Source: an uncultured Clostridia bacterium (GTDB taxonomy: Bacteria > Bacillota > Clostridia > Christensenellales > UBA1242). From it: 55,527 bases of DNA. A program made the position numbers and the translations under genes. This document shows, piece by piece, positions 1 through 9,120 of this stretch (its first letter is position 1; each line of letters opens with the position of its first letter). The notes beneath the pieces are model-generated. The model was not told where the DNA came from and made no database searches. It worked only from the letters and a program-made list of their open reading frames with translations. The DNA lies in assembly GCA_944384535.1 (NCBI GenBank), contig CALWTS010000040.1:1-55527 (forward strand). Reading direction: 5' to 3'.

Positions 1-516
1 ATAGGACTGACAATACCAAAGATACAAGATGCAAAGAATACATTATTGTATAGTGATTTAGGATTATTTGGATATACAAAAGAAGGAGCAATAATAAAAA
101 ATGTATACATATCTAAAGCAAATGTAAGCGGATATAATAATGTAGGAATAGTTGCAGGAAATGCAACAAATACAACAATAGAAAGAGTTTTAATAAAGGA
201 TAGTGAGATATATTCATCAAACAGATATGGAGCAATAAGTGGATATAGTAGCAATTCAATAATACAAAACAATCTAATATATTTAACAAGTGCAACAGGA
301 AATTCCACACAGGGAATATATAGCGGAAGTGTGAGTAAAGTAGATGGCTGTTTAATAGATATAGCTGGAAAAAGAGCAAAAGTAGGAACAACATTTACAG
401 ACTGGGGAAAGGTAAACAATACATTACTCCCAAGCATAGCATGGATAAGTCAAGTAAAAGACAATAAGGCAACAACTGATGATATTAATCAATGGATTAA
501 GTGTGAATTAGATTAA
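1..516 (+). CDS. C-terminal fragment of a GLUG-repeat-like surface protein (partial)
   Basis: The frame is open from base 1, so the gene starts left of the window; 171 codons are visible, ending in TAA at 514-516. The sequence has short beta-strand-like units of the kind NVGIVAGN, YGAISGYSS and QGIYSGS alternating with polar stretches. This resembles the GLUG or parallel beta-helix repeats of secreted adhesins and bacteriocin-like surface proteins. It is rich in Asn, Ser, Thr and Ile. The C-terminus has no LPXTG motif or membrane helix, so any anchor would lie upstream. It converges on murG and shares a terminator with it. The GLUG assignment is a family resemblance, not a firm match. Confidence 0.7.
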   Translation: MGLTIPKIQDAKNTLLYSDLGLFGYTKEGAIIKNVYISKANVSGYNNVGIVAGNATNTTIERVLIKDSEIYSSNRYGAISGYSSNSIIQNNLIYLTSATGNSTQGIYSGSVSKVDGCLIDIAGKRAKVGTTFTDWGKVNNTLLPSIAWISQVKDNKATTDDINQWIKCELD

Positions 517-540
517 AAAAAGAGGTTAGACCTCTTTTTT
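517..540. terminator. Bidirectional intrinsic terminator between the surface protein and murG
   Basis: The arms AAAAAGAGGT (517-526) and ACCTCTTTTT (530-539) flank a 3-base loop and have A and T tracts on the two sides. The stem overlaps the murG stop codon at 526-528 and can serve both convergent genes. Confidence 0.85.
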
Positions 541-1581
541 TAATCTAATTTCTATTAATTCTTTTATTTTTTTATTCGCATTTGGAACTTTTGATTTTGT
601 CATATTAGTTATAAATTTATTTTTATTAATGTATAATTGATCTATTTTTTTTATAAATTCTTCATTATTAAAAATATCTTCTTCTAACATATCACAATAT
701 CCTAGTTTATAAAATAATTTAGCATTTTCTATTTGATCACCCCTTGAACACTTTTTGGATAATGGAATAAGTAACATTGGTTTTTTTAAGGCTAAAAATT
801 CATTTATTGCACCAGATCCTGCACGCGAAATAATTAAGTCGGCAAAATCAATTAAATCACCTATATTTTCAGAATAAAAAATCTGAAAATAGTTATCGTG
901 TTTTACTATATTTTTTGATTGTTTACCTGTAATGTGAATAATGTTGTATTTTTTTGTCAAAATTTCAATATTTTCCCATATTTTTTCATTAATGAATTTT
1001 GCTCCACTAGATCCTCCTAAAATTAAAATATTTGGTTTTTTATTGTCAAAATTAAAATTATTTTTTATATTTTTTTTATTACCATTTAATACATTATTAC
1101 GAATTGGTTGCCCTGTATAAATGCATTTTTTATTATATTCTTCAGTTTTTTTGAAAGACACACACATTTTATCACAATAATGCAAAATAATTTTGTTTGC
1201 TAACCCTAAAGATAAATCAGACTCATGACTTATAACAGGAATTTTTAATTTATGAGCTGCTATCACGACAGGAACTGCAACAAATCCACCTTTTGAAAAT
1301 ATGATATCAGGTTTAATTTCTTTTAATATTTTTTTTGTTTGTTTAATTGAACTTATTAATTTAAAAGGAATCATTAAATTTTCTAAAGTAAATTTTCTTT
1401 GTAGTTTAACAGTTTTTATTTGATGATATTTTATATCAGGAAAAGAGGAAATAATGTTCTTTTCCATACCATTACCACCAATATAATGAAATTCGTAGTT
1501 ATTTCTTAATTCTTCTTTTATTGCGATTGTTGGATAAACATGACCAGCAGTTCCGCCACCTGTAAAAACTATTTTTTTCAT
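526..1581 (-). CDS. murG: UDP-GlcNAc:lipid I N-acetylglucosaminyltransferase MurG
   Basis: MurG transfers GlcNAc to lipid I to make lipid II on the inner face of the cytoplasmic membrane, the last cytoplasmic step of peptidoglycan precursor synthesis. The 351-residue length is normal for the family. The glycine-rich N-terminal loop GGGTAGHV (residues 8-15) is present. A mid-protein HESD...GLANKI motif, an ILGGSSGA loop opening the second Rossmann domain and a late ISRAGSGAINEFLALKKP segment match GT28 enzymes. GGAG lies a few bases before the ATG. The gene stands alone here rather than in a division and cell wall cluster. It diverges from the topoisomerase operon. Confidence 0.95.
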   Translation of the reverse strand: MKKIVFTGGGTAGHVYPTIAIKEELRNNYEFHYIGGNGMEKNIISSFPDIKYHQIKTVKLQRKFTLENLMIPFKLISSIKQTKKILKEIKPDIIFSKGGFVAVPVVIAAHKLKIPVISHESDLSLGLANKIILHYCDKMCVSFKKTEEYNKKCIYTGQPIRNNVLNGNKKNIKNNFNFDNKKPNILILGGSSGAKFINEKIWENIEILTKKYNIIHITGKQSKNIVKHDNYFQIFYSENIGDLIDFADLIISRAGSGAINEFLALKKPMLLIPLSKKCSRGDQIENAKLFYKLGYCDMLEEDIFNNEEFIKKIDQLYINKNKFITNMTKSKVPNANKKIKELIEIRLKKEV

Positions 1582-1714
1582 AATATCTCCATAAATATCA
1601 TATGTAAAATCTGCAAAAATATTAAAATATAAATAATTTATAATTATTCATTATAATACATATATATGCAAAACAACAAAGTTTTTATTATTGGTTCAAT
1701 TTTTGAAAATTTTA

Positions 1715-1743
1715 TTGTTTAAAAAAGGTTGTTATGGTATAAT
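1715..1743 (+). promoter_or_regulatory. Promoter of the topoisomerase operon
   Basis: TTGTTT (1715-1720), a 17-base spacer and TATAAT (1738-1743) preceded by TGG, an extended -10. The gene follows after an AAGGAG Shine-Dalgarno. Confidence 0.7.
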
Positions 1744-1775
1744 TAAATAGGAGAATTTTTTGCAAGGAGAAATTA

Positions 1776-3728
1776 ATGACTGAAAAGAATTACAATGCTA
1801 AAGATATTGTTGTTTTAGAAGGATTAGATGCTGTTAGGTTGCGTCCTGGTATGTATATAGGAACAACTGGAATAAAAGGTATGCATCATTTATTATGGGA
1901 AATTGTTGATAATGCAATTGATGAAATTTCTAATGGATTTGGGGATACTATAAAAATTACTCTAAATACAGATGGATCAGCAACTGTAGAGGATAATGGA
2001 AGAGGAATTCCTGTTGACAATCATCCAACACTGCATAAATCTGGTGTTGAAGTTGTCTATACAACTTTACATGCTGGTGGAAAATTTAATAATGATAATT
2101 ACAAATTTTCTGGAGGTTTGCATGGAGTTGGCGCATCAGTTACCAATGCTTTGTCAAAATGGTGTAATGTAACAGTTTATAAAGATAAAAAAGAATATTT
2201 TATTGCTTTTCATTCTTTTATGGATGAAGATGGAAAGATGCATAGTGGAATTCCTGTAGAACCATTGAAAATGGTTGGAAAGACTGATAAATCAGGAACA
2301 AAAGTTACTTTTTTGCCAGATAGTGATATGTTTGGAAATTTAAAATTTAATTTTGAAACAATATGTAACCGAGCAAAAGAATTGGCATTTTTAAATAAAG
2401 GATTAAGAATAGAACTAAATGACTTAAACACAGAAAGACAAGAGATATATCACTATGAGGGTGGAATTTCTGATTTTGTTGAATATCTTGTAGAGGGTAA
2501 AAATAAACTTTTCAATAAGCCGGTATATTTTCATGCAGAAGATAAGAATTTTGACTTGCAAGTATCTTTTATTTATACAGATAGTTATACGGAAAATTCT
2601 TTTTCGTTTGTTAATAATATTCCAACAATTGAGGGAGGAACTCATGAAACTGGCTTTAAATCTGCGTTTACAAAAGTGATGAATGAATATGCAAGAAATA
2701 ATAATATACTTAAAGAAAAAGAACAAAATCTATTAGGAGAAGATTTTAGAGAGGGAATTACTGTTGTTTTAAATGTTAAAATGAACAATGTTCAGTTTGA
2801 GGGGCAAACTAAAACAAAACTTGGTAATCCTGAAGCAAAAACATTAGTAGAAAATTTAACAATAAAAGAATTATCTAAAATTTTTCAAGATAAAAAAAAT
2901 GCAACAACTGCTGAAATTATAGTAAATAAGGCAAAAGGTGCTGCTAAGGTAAGAGAAGCAGCAAAAAAAGCAAAGGAGTTAACTAGAGCTAAAAATTCTG
3001 CAGAAAATTTCAACCTTGTTGGTAAGCTAGCTGCAGCTACCTCTAAAAATAGGGATATTTGTGAATTGTTTATTGTCGAAGGAGATTCTGCAGGTGGTTC
3101 TGCAAAACAGGGACGAGATAGAAAATTTCAAGCTATTTTACCATTAAGAGGAAAACCTCTCAATGCGGAGAAAAAAAGAATAGATCAAGTTCTTGCTAAT
3201 GAAGAAATAAGAACAATTATTTCTGCATTAAACACAGGTATAGGTGAGGATTTTGATTTATCCGGGTTAAGATATAACAAAGTAATTATTTTAAGTGATG
3301 CTGATCAAGATGGAGCACATATTAGGGCGATTTTATTAACATTCTTCTTTAGATATATGAGAGGATTAATAAATGATGGACATGTATTTATTGGTCTTCC
3401 TCCTTTATATAAAGTTTATAAAAAAGATTATGTTGAATATGTTTATTCTGATGCAGAATTACCACAGGCTATTGAGAGAGCTGGAAGAAACTATAGTTTA
3501 CAAAGATATAAAGGGCTTGGTGAAATGAACCCTGAACAATTGTGGGAAACAACCATGGATCCTGAAAAACGAAATCTAATTCAGGTTACTATTGAAGATG
3601 CAGCAGAAGCTGAGAAAATGGTTACCACTCTAATGGGAGATGATATTGAGGCCAGAAAAGCATACATCAATGAATATGCAAATTTTGATAAGGAAGATGA
3701 TTTTTTGAAAAATTATAAAAAGATTTAG
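1776..3728 (+). CDS. parE: Type IIA DNA topoisomerase subunit B (ParE/GyrB family)
   Basis: This is the ATPase subunit of a type IIA topoisomerase; with its downstream partner it passes one DNA duplex through another. The GHKL ATPase residues are visible: Glu42 and Asn46 in EIVDN, DNGRGIP at 73-79 and the GGLHGVG loop near 113-119. The TOPRIM domain has EGDSAGGSA near residue 434, PLRGK and the DADQDGAH metal site near 508. Its 650 residues match the short Firmicute type without the E. coli insertion. It could be gyrase B or topoisomerase IV B. DADQDGAHIRAILLTFF and the DAAEAEKMVTTLMGD ending remind me more of clostridial ParE, while the FEGQTKTKLGN stretch is gyrase-like. The name is therefore provisional, the family secure. 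Confidence 0.93.
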   Translation: MTEKNYNAKDIVVLEGLDAVRLRPGMYIGTTGIKGMHHLLWEIVDNAIDEISNGFGDTIKITLNTDGSATVEDNGRGIPVDNHPTLHKSGVEVVYTTLHAGGKFNNDNYKFSGGLHGVGASVTNALSKWCNVTVYKDKKEYFIAFHSFMDEDGKMHSGIPVEPLKMVGKTDKSGTKVTFLPDSDMFGNLKFNFETICNRAKELAFLNKGLRIELNDLNTERQEIYHYEGGISDFVEYLVEGKNKLFNKPVYFHAEDKNFDLQVSFIYTDSYTENSFSFVNNIPTIEGGTHETGFKSAFTKVMNEYARNNNILKEKEQNLLGEDFREGITVVLNVKMNNVQFEGQTKTKLGNPEAKTLVENLTIKELSKIFQDKKNATTAEIIVNKAKGAAKVREAAKKAKELTRAKNSAENFNLVGKLAAATSKNRDICELFIVEGDSAGGSAKQGRDRKFQAILPLRGKPLNAEKKRIDQVLANEEIRTIISALNTGIGEDFDLSGLRYNKVIILSDADQDGAHIRAILLTFFFRYMRGLINDGHVFIGLPPLYKVYKKDYVEYVYSDAELPQAIERAGRNYSLQRYKGLGEMNPEQLWETTMDPEKRNLIQVTIEDAAEAEKMVTTLMGDDIEARKAYINEYANFDKEDDFLKNYKKI

Positions 3729-3758
3729 TTATGTTTTACATTACGATTAGGAGAAATT

Positions 3759-6254
3759 ATGCAAAACGAAAATAATGATTTTGAGCAAGAAAAAATGAAA
3801 TATGAAGAGGATAATTCTGAAACAACTATAAACAACGAAGATAATAACATTTTGAGTAGTGGTGGCGGAGAGGAAAAAGGTATTATATATAAAAGTATGA
3901 GTGAAGTTCTTCATGATTCTATGATACCTTATACAGAATGTGTTGTTATGGATAGAGCATTACCTAGAGTGGAAGATGGGCTTAAACCAGTTCAACGACG
4001 TATATTGTATTCCATGTTAGAACTTGGTGTAACACCTGATAAACCTTATAGAAAGAGTGCTAGAATTGTTGGAGATTGTTTAGGTAAATATCATCCTCAT
4101 GGTGATAGTTCAGTCTATGATGCAATGTGTAGAATGGCTCAGAATTGGGTGTTAAGAGCTCCGCTAGTTGATGGACACGGAAATTTCGGTTCAATTGATG
4201 GTGATAGTCCTGCTGCTATGCGTTACACAGAAACTCGATTAACACCTCTAGCATTAGAATTGATGAGAGATTTAGAAAAAGATACTGTAAGATGGAGTTT
4301 AAACTTTGATGATACTTTAAAAGAACCGGATATGTTTCCTGGTAGATTTCCAAATTTGTTAATAAATGGTGCTTCTGGGATTGCAGTAGGTGTTGCTACT
4401 AATATTCCTCCCCATAATTTGGGAGAAGTGATAGATGGTGTAGTTGCTTATATTAACAATCCTAATATTAAAATTGAACAACTAATGAAAATTATAAAGG
4501 CACCAGATTTTCCATCTGGAGGAGAAATAATTTCTGTAGATGATGGATTAGCACAAGCTTATCAAACTGGTAAAGGTAAAATTATAATAAGAGCGAAAGT
4601 TAATATTGAAAAAAATGGGGATAAAACTAGTTTAATTATTACAGAACTTCCTTACCAAGTGAACAAAGCACAACTTTTACAAAAAATCGCAGAATTAAAA
4701 GAAACAAACAAGGAAAAATTATCTGTTATAACAGAAATTAGAGATGAATCTGATAGAAATGGAATGCGTGCTGTTATAAGACTCAAAAAAGATGCTGATC
4801 CTAAAAAAATTTTGGAATATTTATTTAAATCCACAAACTTGCAAATATCTTATGGAATTAATATGGTTGCAATTGCAGGTGGAAAACCAAAGCTTTTAAA
4901 TCTTTTAGAAATAATTTCATATTATGCACAGTATCAAAGAGAAATTATAGTAAGACGTACAAAATATGACCTTAATTTAGCAAAAGAAAGAGCACATATT
5001 GTCGAAGGATTATTAATTGCAATAAAAAATATAGATGATGTTATAAAAATCATTAAAAAATCTGCATCTATAAGTGAGGCAAAACAAAAATTAAAAGAAA
5101 AATTCAATCTTTCAGAAAAGCAAGCGCAAGCTATTTTGGATATGAGATTAGCAAGATTAGTTCATCTAGAAGTTAATAAATTGGAAGAGGAACTCAAAGA
5201 ACTTAAAAACCGAATAAAAGCATATGAAGAAATTTTAGCATCTAAGAAAGCACAATATGAAGTTGTCAAAAAAGAAATTTTAGAAATTAAGAAAAGTTAT
5301 AATAATCCAAGGAAATCTTATATTCTTGGAAGTGGAGAGATAAAACTTGAAAGTATTAAAGAAGATGATGAAGAGATAAAAAATTATATATTTGCAATAT
5401 CTGCTGGAAATACTATTAAAAAAGTTACAACTAAAAATTATGCAATGTCTACAAAGGGAATTGCTGATAATTCTACTATTAACGATATCCCAATTCAAGT
5501 GGAAACTTTTTCTTCAAAAGATACTATAATTATATTTACTAGTCAAGGAAATGCAATAAAAAGAAATGTTTCAGAAATTAAAGAATGTAAATGGAGAGAT
5601 AAAGGATTTAGTTTACTTTCAATTGAAAAAGCTTCATCTCTAAATGAAATGCCAATTGCAATTATGAAGCTTCCTGAACAGGGAAATTTACTTTTTATGA
5701 CAAAAGGTGGAATGGTAAAAAGAAGTGATGTAAAAGAGATGCTAGTAAATAAACCTTTTTATCAAGCTTGTAAACTTAATGAAGGAGATGAGGTTAAAAG
5801 CGTTGAAATTGATAAAAAAGACAAGAGTATATTAATGTTGACAAAACAAGGTATGGCGTTAAATTTTGAAAAAAGTGATATTCCAATTCAAGGTAGAATT
5901 TCTTATGGTGTAAGGGGAATTAATTTAGATGATGGTGATAGTGTGATTTTTGCTTCTCAAATTGACTTTACTCATATTATTGTTGTTACAGAGAATGGAT
6001 ATATAAAAAAGATTTCTGTAAGTCAATTTCCATTGGCACAAAGATATCGCAAAGGTTTAAAATATATAAGTTTTGCAAAAAACTGCAAAAATGTTTTCTA
6101 TGTATGTGGTGTAAATGAAAATGCAATTCTTGCGGTAGATTTTGGTTTAAAAATATTACCATTAGACACAAAGAAAATACCTGAAAGCGAAAGACTAACA
6201 ACTGGTAATGAAATAATTAAGAAGAACTTTTTTACAATAAATAAATTGATTTAA
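3759..6254 (+). CDS. parC: Type IIA DNA topoisomerase subunit A (ParC/GyrA family)
   Basis: This is the DNA-cleaving subunit, partner of the gene 30 bases upstream. The cleavage core has [25 protein letters not shown] and AMRYTE, with the catalytic tyrosine at residue 156, then [18 protein letters not shown] coiled coil lies at about 430-520. The C-terminal domain shows six pinwheel blades with cores such as [11 protein letters not shown] and [12 protein letters not shown] find no GyrA-box (QRRGGKG), which favours a topoisomerase IV-like enzyme over a wrapping gyrase. The first ~45 residues are an acidic, Asn-rich extension not usual in the family. An AGGAG ribosome site precedes the ATG. A second gyrase pair elsewhere in the genome would settle the naming. 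Confidence 0.93.
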   Translation: MQNENNDFEQEKMKYEEDNSETTINNEDNNILSSGGGEEKGIIYKSMSEVLHDSMIPYTECVVMDRALPRVEDGLKPVQRRILYSMLELGVTPDKPYRKSARIVGDCLGKYHPHGDSSVYDAMCRMAQNWVLRAPLVDGHGNFGSIDGDSPAAMRYTETRLTPLALELMRDLEKDTVRWSLNFDDTLKEPDMFPGRFPNLLINGASGIAVGVATNIPPHNLGEVIDGVVAYINNPNIKIEQLMKIIKAPDFPSGGEIISVDDGLAQAYQTGKGKIIIRAKVNIEKNGDKTSLIITELPYQVNKAQLLQKIAELKETNKEKLSVITEIRDESDRNGMRAVIRLKKDADPKKILEYLFKSTNLQISYGINMVAIAGGKPKLLNLLEIISYYAQYQREIIVRRTKYDLNLAKERAHIVEGLLIAIKNIDDVIKIIKKSASISEAKQKLKEKFNLSEKQAQAILDMRLARLVHLEVNKLEEELKELKNRIKAYEEILASKKAQYEVVKKEILEIKKSYNNPRKSYILGSGEIKLESIKEDDEEIKNYIFAISAGNTIKKVTTKNYAMSTKGIADNSTINDIPIQVETFSSKDTIIIFTSQGNAIKRNVSEIKECKWRDKGFSLLSIEKASSLNEMPIAIMKLPEQGNLLFMTKGGMVKRSDVKEMLVNKPFYQACKLNEGDEVKSVEIDKKDKSILMLTKQGMALNFEKSDIPIQGRISYGVRGINLDDGDSVIFASQIDFTHIIVVTENGYIKKISVSQFPLAQRYRKGLKYISFAKNCKNVFYVCGVNENAILAVDFGLKILPLDTKKIPESERLTTGNEIIKKNFFTINKLI

Positions 6255-6263
6255 TAATTAAAC

Positions 6264-6301
6264 AAAAAAAATTAAAAGATTTTTATCTTTTAATTTTTTT
6301 T
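6264..6301 (+). terminator. Intrinsic terminator of the topoisomerase operon
   Basis: The near-perfect stem pairs AAAAAATTAAAAGA with TCTTTTAATTTTTT around a 6-base loop, and the right arm is itself the T tract. Confidence 0.85.
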
Positions 6302-6311
6302 ATAAAAACAC

Positions 6312-6340
6312 TTGACATATGCGTAAAAAATACGCATAAT
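6312..6340 (+). promoter_or_regulatory. Promoter with an embedded NrtR-type operator
   Basis: TTGACA (6312-6317) and CATAAT (6335-6340) are 17 bases apart. The palindrome TATGCGTA-AAAAA-TACGCATA (6318-6338) fills the spacer and runs into the -10, so a bound protein would block RNA polymerase. The core GCGTAAAAAATACGC recurs exactly at 7075-7089 before the next gene. Autoregulation by the NrtR-like product is inferred. Confidence 0.88.
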
Positions 6341-6365
6341 ATATAGAGTCGAGGAAGAAATAAAG

Positions 6366-7040
6366 ATGAATAAAGATAATCCACTTTATAAAAATCAGGG
6401 TATACATGTGCTAACATCACTTTTTACTGTTGAAGATGGTAAGTTTAAAGTTCTTTTAATTAAAAGAAAAAATGAACCATTTAAAGATAAATGGATTTTA
6501 GTAGGTGGTGCATGTTACAACAATGAAACAACAGATGATGCAATGAAAAGAGAGATGTTTGAGAAAACAGGATTGAAAAATATTAATTTTGAGTTTTTCA
6601 ACATATTTTCGCGTCCAGATAGAAGTCCTTTAATGAGAATGCTTGCTGTTGCATATGTGGGAGTAATAGATTGTAAAAAGGTTAAAATTTTAAGGGAAAC
6701 GACAAAGACTAAAGATGCTGATTGGTTTCAAATTGATAGGATTCCAGAGCTTGGATATGATCATAAAGAGATTTTAGAAAAATCCATTGAGTATTTAAGA
6801 AAAAGAATTTTTGACTCTATAATTTTAAAAAATCTTTTTCCAAAGACATTTACTCTTCCTCAGTTGTATAATGCATATGTAAGTATTTTAAATAAAAATA
6901 TAGATAGAAGAAACTTTAGAAAAAAAATGTTATCTTACAATATTATAGAGGACACGGGATTATACGAAAGTGAAAGTGGAAAAAAACCGGCAAAACTTTA
7001 TTCTTTTAGCACCGAAGACAATCATAAAATTATTTTATAA
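6366..7040 (+). CDS. NrtR-family Nudix-domain transcriptional regulator
   Basis: Known NrtR proteins pair a Nudix-fold ligand sensor (ADP-ribose and related NAD metabolites) with a C-terminal winged helix, and usually repress NAD genes. Residues 48-70 follow the Nudix box spacing G-x5-E-x7-RE-x2-E-x2-G, but the second Glu of the EE pair is Lys67, so hydrolase activity is doubtful, as is common in NrtR. Residues ~150-215 (LFPKTFTLPQLYNAY, DRRNFRKKML, GKKPAKLYSF) are typical of the NrtR winged helix. It sits behind a promoter whose spacer is a perfect palindrome, and the same operator core precedes the downstream gene. The regulator and its target pair are therefore visible; the ligand is not. 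Confidence 0.9.
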   Translation: MNKDNPLYKNQGIHVLTSLFTVEDGKFKVLLIKRKNEPFKDKWILVGGACYNNETTDDAMKREMFEKTGLKNINFEFFNIFSRPDRSPLMRMLAVAYVGVIDCKKVKILRETTKTKDADWFQIDRIPELGYDHKEILEKSIEYLRKRIFDSIILKNLFPKTFTLPQLYNAYVSILNKNIDRRNFRKKMLSYNIIEDTGLYESESGKKPAKLYSFSTEDNHKIIL

Positions 7041-7056
7041 CGCTTTTAAAAGCGTT
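7039..7056. repeat. 18-bp perfect palindrome after the regulator gene
   Basis: AACGCTTTTAAAAGCGTT overlaps the stop codon. With one bulged base the symmetry extends to about 16 bp per arm (7033-7063). It may be a weak intergenic terminator or a further protein site; its arms carry GCG but in the opposite orientation to the GCGTA operator. Confidence 0.6.
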
Positions 7057-7074
7057 TATAAAAACTAAACAAAA

Positions 7075-7089
7075 GCGTAAAAAATACGC
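7075..7089. promoter_or_regulatory. Second copy of the NrtR-type operator
   Basis: GCGTAAAAAATACGC is identical over 15 bases to the core at 6321-6335. It ends just before an ATG (7091) that has no ribosome site, which supports the ATG at 7103 as the real start. No clear -35/-10 pair overlaps it, so it could act as a roadblock, a distal site or part of an internal promoter. Confidence 0.8.
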
Positions 7090-7102
7090 AATGGGGGTAG
7101 AA

Positions 7103-8125
7103 ATGAAAAAAACTATTGTAATTAATTTAATGGGGGGACCTGGAGCTGGGAAATCTACATTTGCAACCATGTTGTTTTCTTATTTAAAAAAGAATGGAAT
7201 AAGTTGTGAATATGTTGAAGAATTTGCAAAGGGATTAGTTTGGGAAGGAAGAAATTTTACATTAAAAGATCAGTTGTTTATTTTAGCAAATCAAAATTAT
7301 AATTTGTTAAAAGTTTATGGAAAAGTGAATGTTATTATTACAGACAGTCCACTTCTTTTGAGTATGTATTATAATGATGTTGTTGATAAAGATTTTCAAT
7401 ATAATGTTGTTGATTTTGATAAAATAGTTATGGATTGTTATAGTAGATATGATAATTTAGTTTATTATTTAGAGAGAAATTTCCCATATGTCAAAGAGGG
7501 TAGATACCAAACAGAAGAAGAAAGTTTGCAGGTTAATAGCGATATTTTAAAAATGTTAGATGAAAAGAAAATACCTTATCAAAGGATTGAAAGTAATGAT
7601 AAATATGTCAAAGAGGTGTCAGATTTTGTCATTTCTCTTTTAAAATTTTATAATAATGAAAAGAAAAATGGTTTTGAGTTTGAAAGAAGATATCTTCTAA
7701 AAAGTTCTGAAGTATTAAAATTAGGTTTGCCTTGTAAAAGAATATCACAAACATATTTAGATATAGGACAAACAGAAAAAAGAGTTAGAAGTGTTGACAA
7801 TAAAAAATTTTATTATACTGAAAAAAATGGAGAAGGAAACATTAGGGAAGAGTATGAAACAGAAATTAATGAAGAAGAGTTTAATTATTTCTTAACTAAC
7901 TTCAAGAAAGGAAAGTCTATTGTTAAGGATAGATATTCAATCCCTATTATGGGTGCAAAAAAGTGTGAGATTAATGTATTTCATCAACCAAAAAAATTGA
8001 ATTTAGTAGAAGTTGAGTTTGAAAATGAGGAACAAATGAAGAAATTTAAAGCTCCAGATTGGTTTGGAGATGAGGTTACTTCTGATAAATCTTACAATAG
8101 TGCTTCAATAGCAAATGAATTATAG
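7103..8125 (+). CDS. NadR/TTD14-like P-loop kinase fused to a CYTH domain
   Basis: This two-domain protein is the probable target of the NrtR-like repressor. Residues 1-~185 form an AAA_28/NadR-type P-loop domain with Walker A GGPGAGKST (11-19) and the phrases EEFAKGLVWEGR and ITDSPLLLS seen in NadR-like nucleotide kinases. From residue 191 a CYTH-like domain begins at FEFERRYLL, with the alternating E192/E194/R196 pattern and later basic and acidic strands that in this fold line a tunnel for triphosphates and metal. The same domain order occurs in eukaryotic TTD14. The substrate is unknown; a nucleotide or NAD-related compound is inferred from the regulator. ATG 7103 is preferred because GGGGG lies 5-6 bases upstream; the in-frame ATG at 7091 abuts the operator. 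Confidence 0.85.
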   Translation: MKKTIVINLMGGPGAGKSTFATMLFSYLKKNGISCEYVEEFAKGLVWEGRNFTLKDQLFILANQNYNLLKVYGKVNVIITDSPLLLSMYYNDVVDKDFQYNVVDFDKIVMDCYSRYDNLVYYLERNFPYVKEGRYQTEEESLQVNSDILKMLDEKKIPYQRIESNDKYVKEVSDFVISLLKFYNNEKKNGFEFERRYLLKSSEVLKLGLPCKRISQTYLDIGQTEKRVRSVDNKKFYYTEKNGEGNIREEYETEINEEEFNYFLTNFKKGKSIVKDRYSIPIMGAKKCEINVFHQPKKLNLVEVEFENEEQMKKFKAPDWFGDEVTSDKSYNSASIANEL

Positions 8126-8137
8126 ATGAAAAATTTT

Positions 8138-8169
8138 AAAGTTGTGTTTTAACAGCACAACTTTTTTTA
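8138..8169 (+). terminator. Intrinsic terminator after the kinase-CYTH gene
   Basis: AAAGTTGTG (8138-8146) pairs with CACAACTTT (8156-8164) around a 9-base loop, followed by T residues. The remaining ~175 bases to the next gene are AT-rich with no convincing promoter or gene. Confidence 0.85.
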
Positions 8170-8344
8170 TAAAAATTAAAATTGAATCGAATTTTAAATT
8201 TTTAGCATATAACTAAATTATTTATCATAATTATACTTTGAAAATGAAAAATTTCGACAATATTCAAAACATTTGTTTTTATTGTTACAAATTTCTCATT
8301 GGTAAAATTTGATCATTAAATTATCATTAAAAGCGAGGTTTGTA

Positions 8345-9109
8345 ATGCCATTTTGTGTAATCAAATCAAGAACCATTAAAATATTTCTTGCAATGTTAAT
8401 TGTTGTAGTTATGCTTTGTATATCTTTTGAAGGTGGGGCATCTGCTCAAGTGTGGTTTGGTTCATCTTCAAGGTTAGTTCCAATATACAGTGTAGATAAA
8501 GAAGAGAAACAAGTAGCTATTTCTTTTGACGCAGCATGGGGTGCGGATTATACTCAAGAAATTATAGATGTTTTAAAGGAATATAATTGCACGGCAACAT
8601 TTTTTCTTGTTGGATTTTGGGTTGATAAGTATCCTGAAATGGTAAAAGCTATAGATGAAGCAGGAATGGAAATAGGAACTCATTCTAATACTCATCCTGA
8701 TATGGTAAAACTTGATAAAACTACAATGAAAAACGAACTTACAACTTCAATGAAAAAAATAACTGACATCATAAATAAAGAAATCAAAGTTTTTAGAGCT
8801 CCATACGGGTCATATAATAATGATTTAATCAATGTTTGTGACGAACTTGGATTAAAAGCTATTCAATGGGATGTTGATTCGCTTGATTGGAAAGGACTAT
8901 CTGCAAGTCAGGTGACTGATAGAATTATGAAAAAGGTAAAAAATGGATCAATCATTTTGATGCACAATAATGCAGAACATGTTGTAGATTCTTTAAGATT
9001 ATCTTTGGATTGGTTGACAATGAAGGGTTATAAAGTTACAAGTGTTGGAGAATTAATTTACAGCGAGAACTTTAACATAGATGCAAATGGTGTTCAGCAT
9101 AAAAATTAA
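8345..9109 (+). CDS. PdaB-like polysaccharide deacetylase (sporulation-type)
   Basis: This is a NodB-fold deacetylase, probably acting on peptidoglycan outside the membrane. Residues ~10-33 form a hydrophobic signal or anchor. The catalytic block SFDAAWG, with Asp as presumed base, is the form found in PdaB/YlxY sporulation proteins. TATFFLVG, the metal-binding THSNTHPDM histidines, FRAPYGSYN and a closing ILMHN follow in the NodB order. ATG 8345 is chosen because GAGG lies 6 bases upstream; a TTG at 8309 is in frame but lacks a ribosome site. The gene is followed after 11 bases by an OB-fold gene. If it is a true PdaB orthologue, the organism makes spores or descends from spore formers. Confidence 0.87.
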   Translation: MPFCVIKSRTIKIFLAMLIVVVMLCISFEGGASAQVWFGSSSRLVPIYSVDKEEKQVAISFDAAWGADYTQEIIDVLKEYNCTATFFLVGFWVDKYPEMVKAIDEAGMEIGTHSNTHPDMVKLDKTTMKNELTTSMKKITDIINKEIKVFRAPYGSYNNDLINVCDELGLKAIQWDVDSLDWKGLSASQVTDRIMKKVKNGSIILMHNNAEHVVDSLRLSLDWLTMKGYKVTSVGELIYSENFNIDANGVQHKN

Positions 9110-9120
9110 AAGGAGAAAAA

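Noticed and set aside
113..394. Minus-strand Leu-rich reading frame opposite the left-edge surface protein
   Set aside because: It is a codon shadow of the AT-rich gene on the plus strand, with no ribosome site and low-complexity content.
7091..7102. ATG 7091 as start of the kinase-CYTH gene
   Set aside because: The base before it is one past the operator and no ribosome site is present; GGGGG is correctly spaced for ATG 7103.
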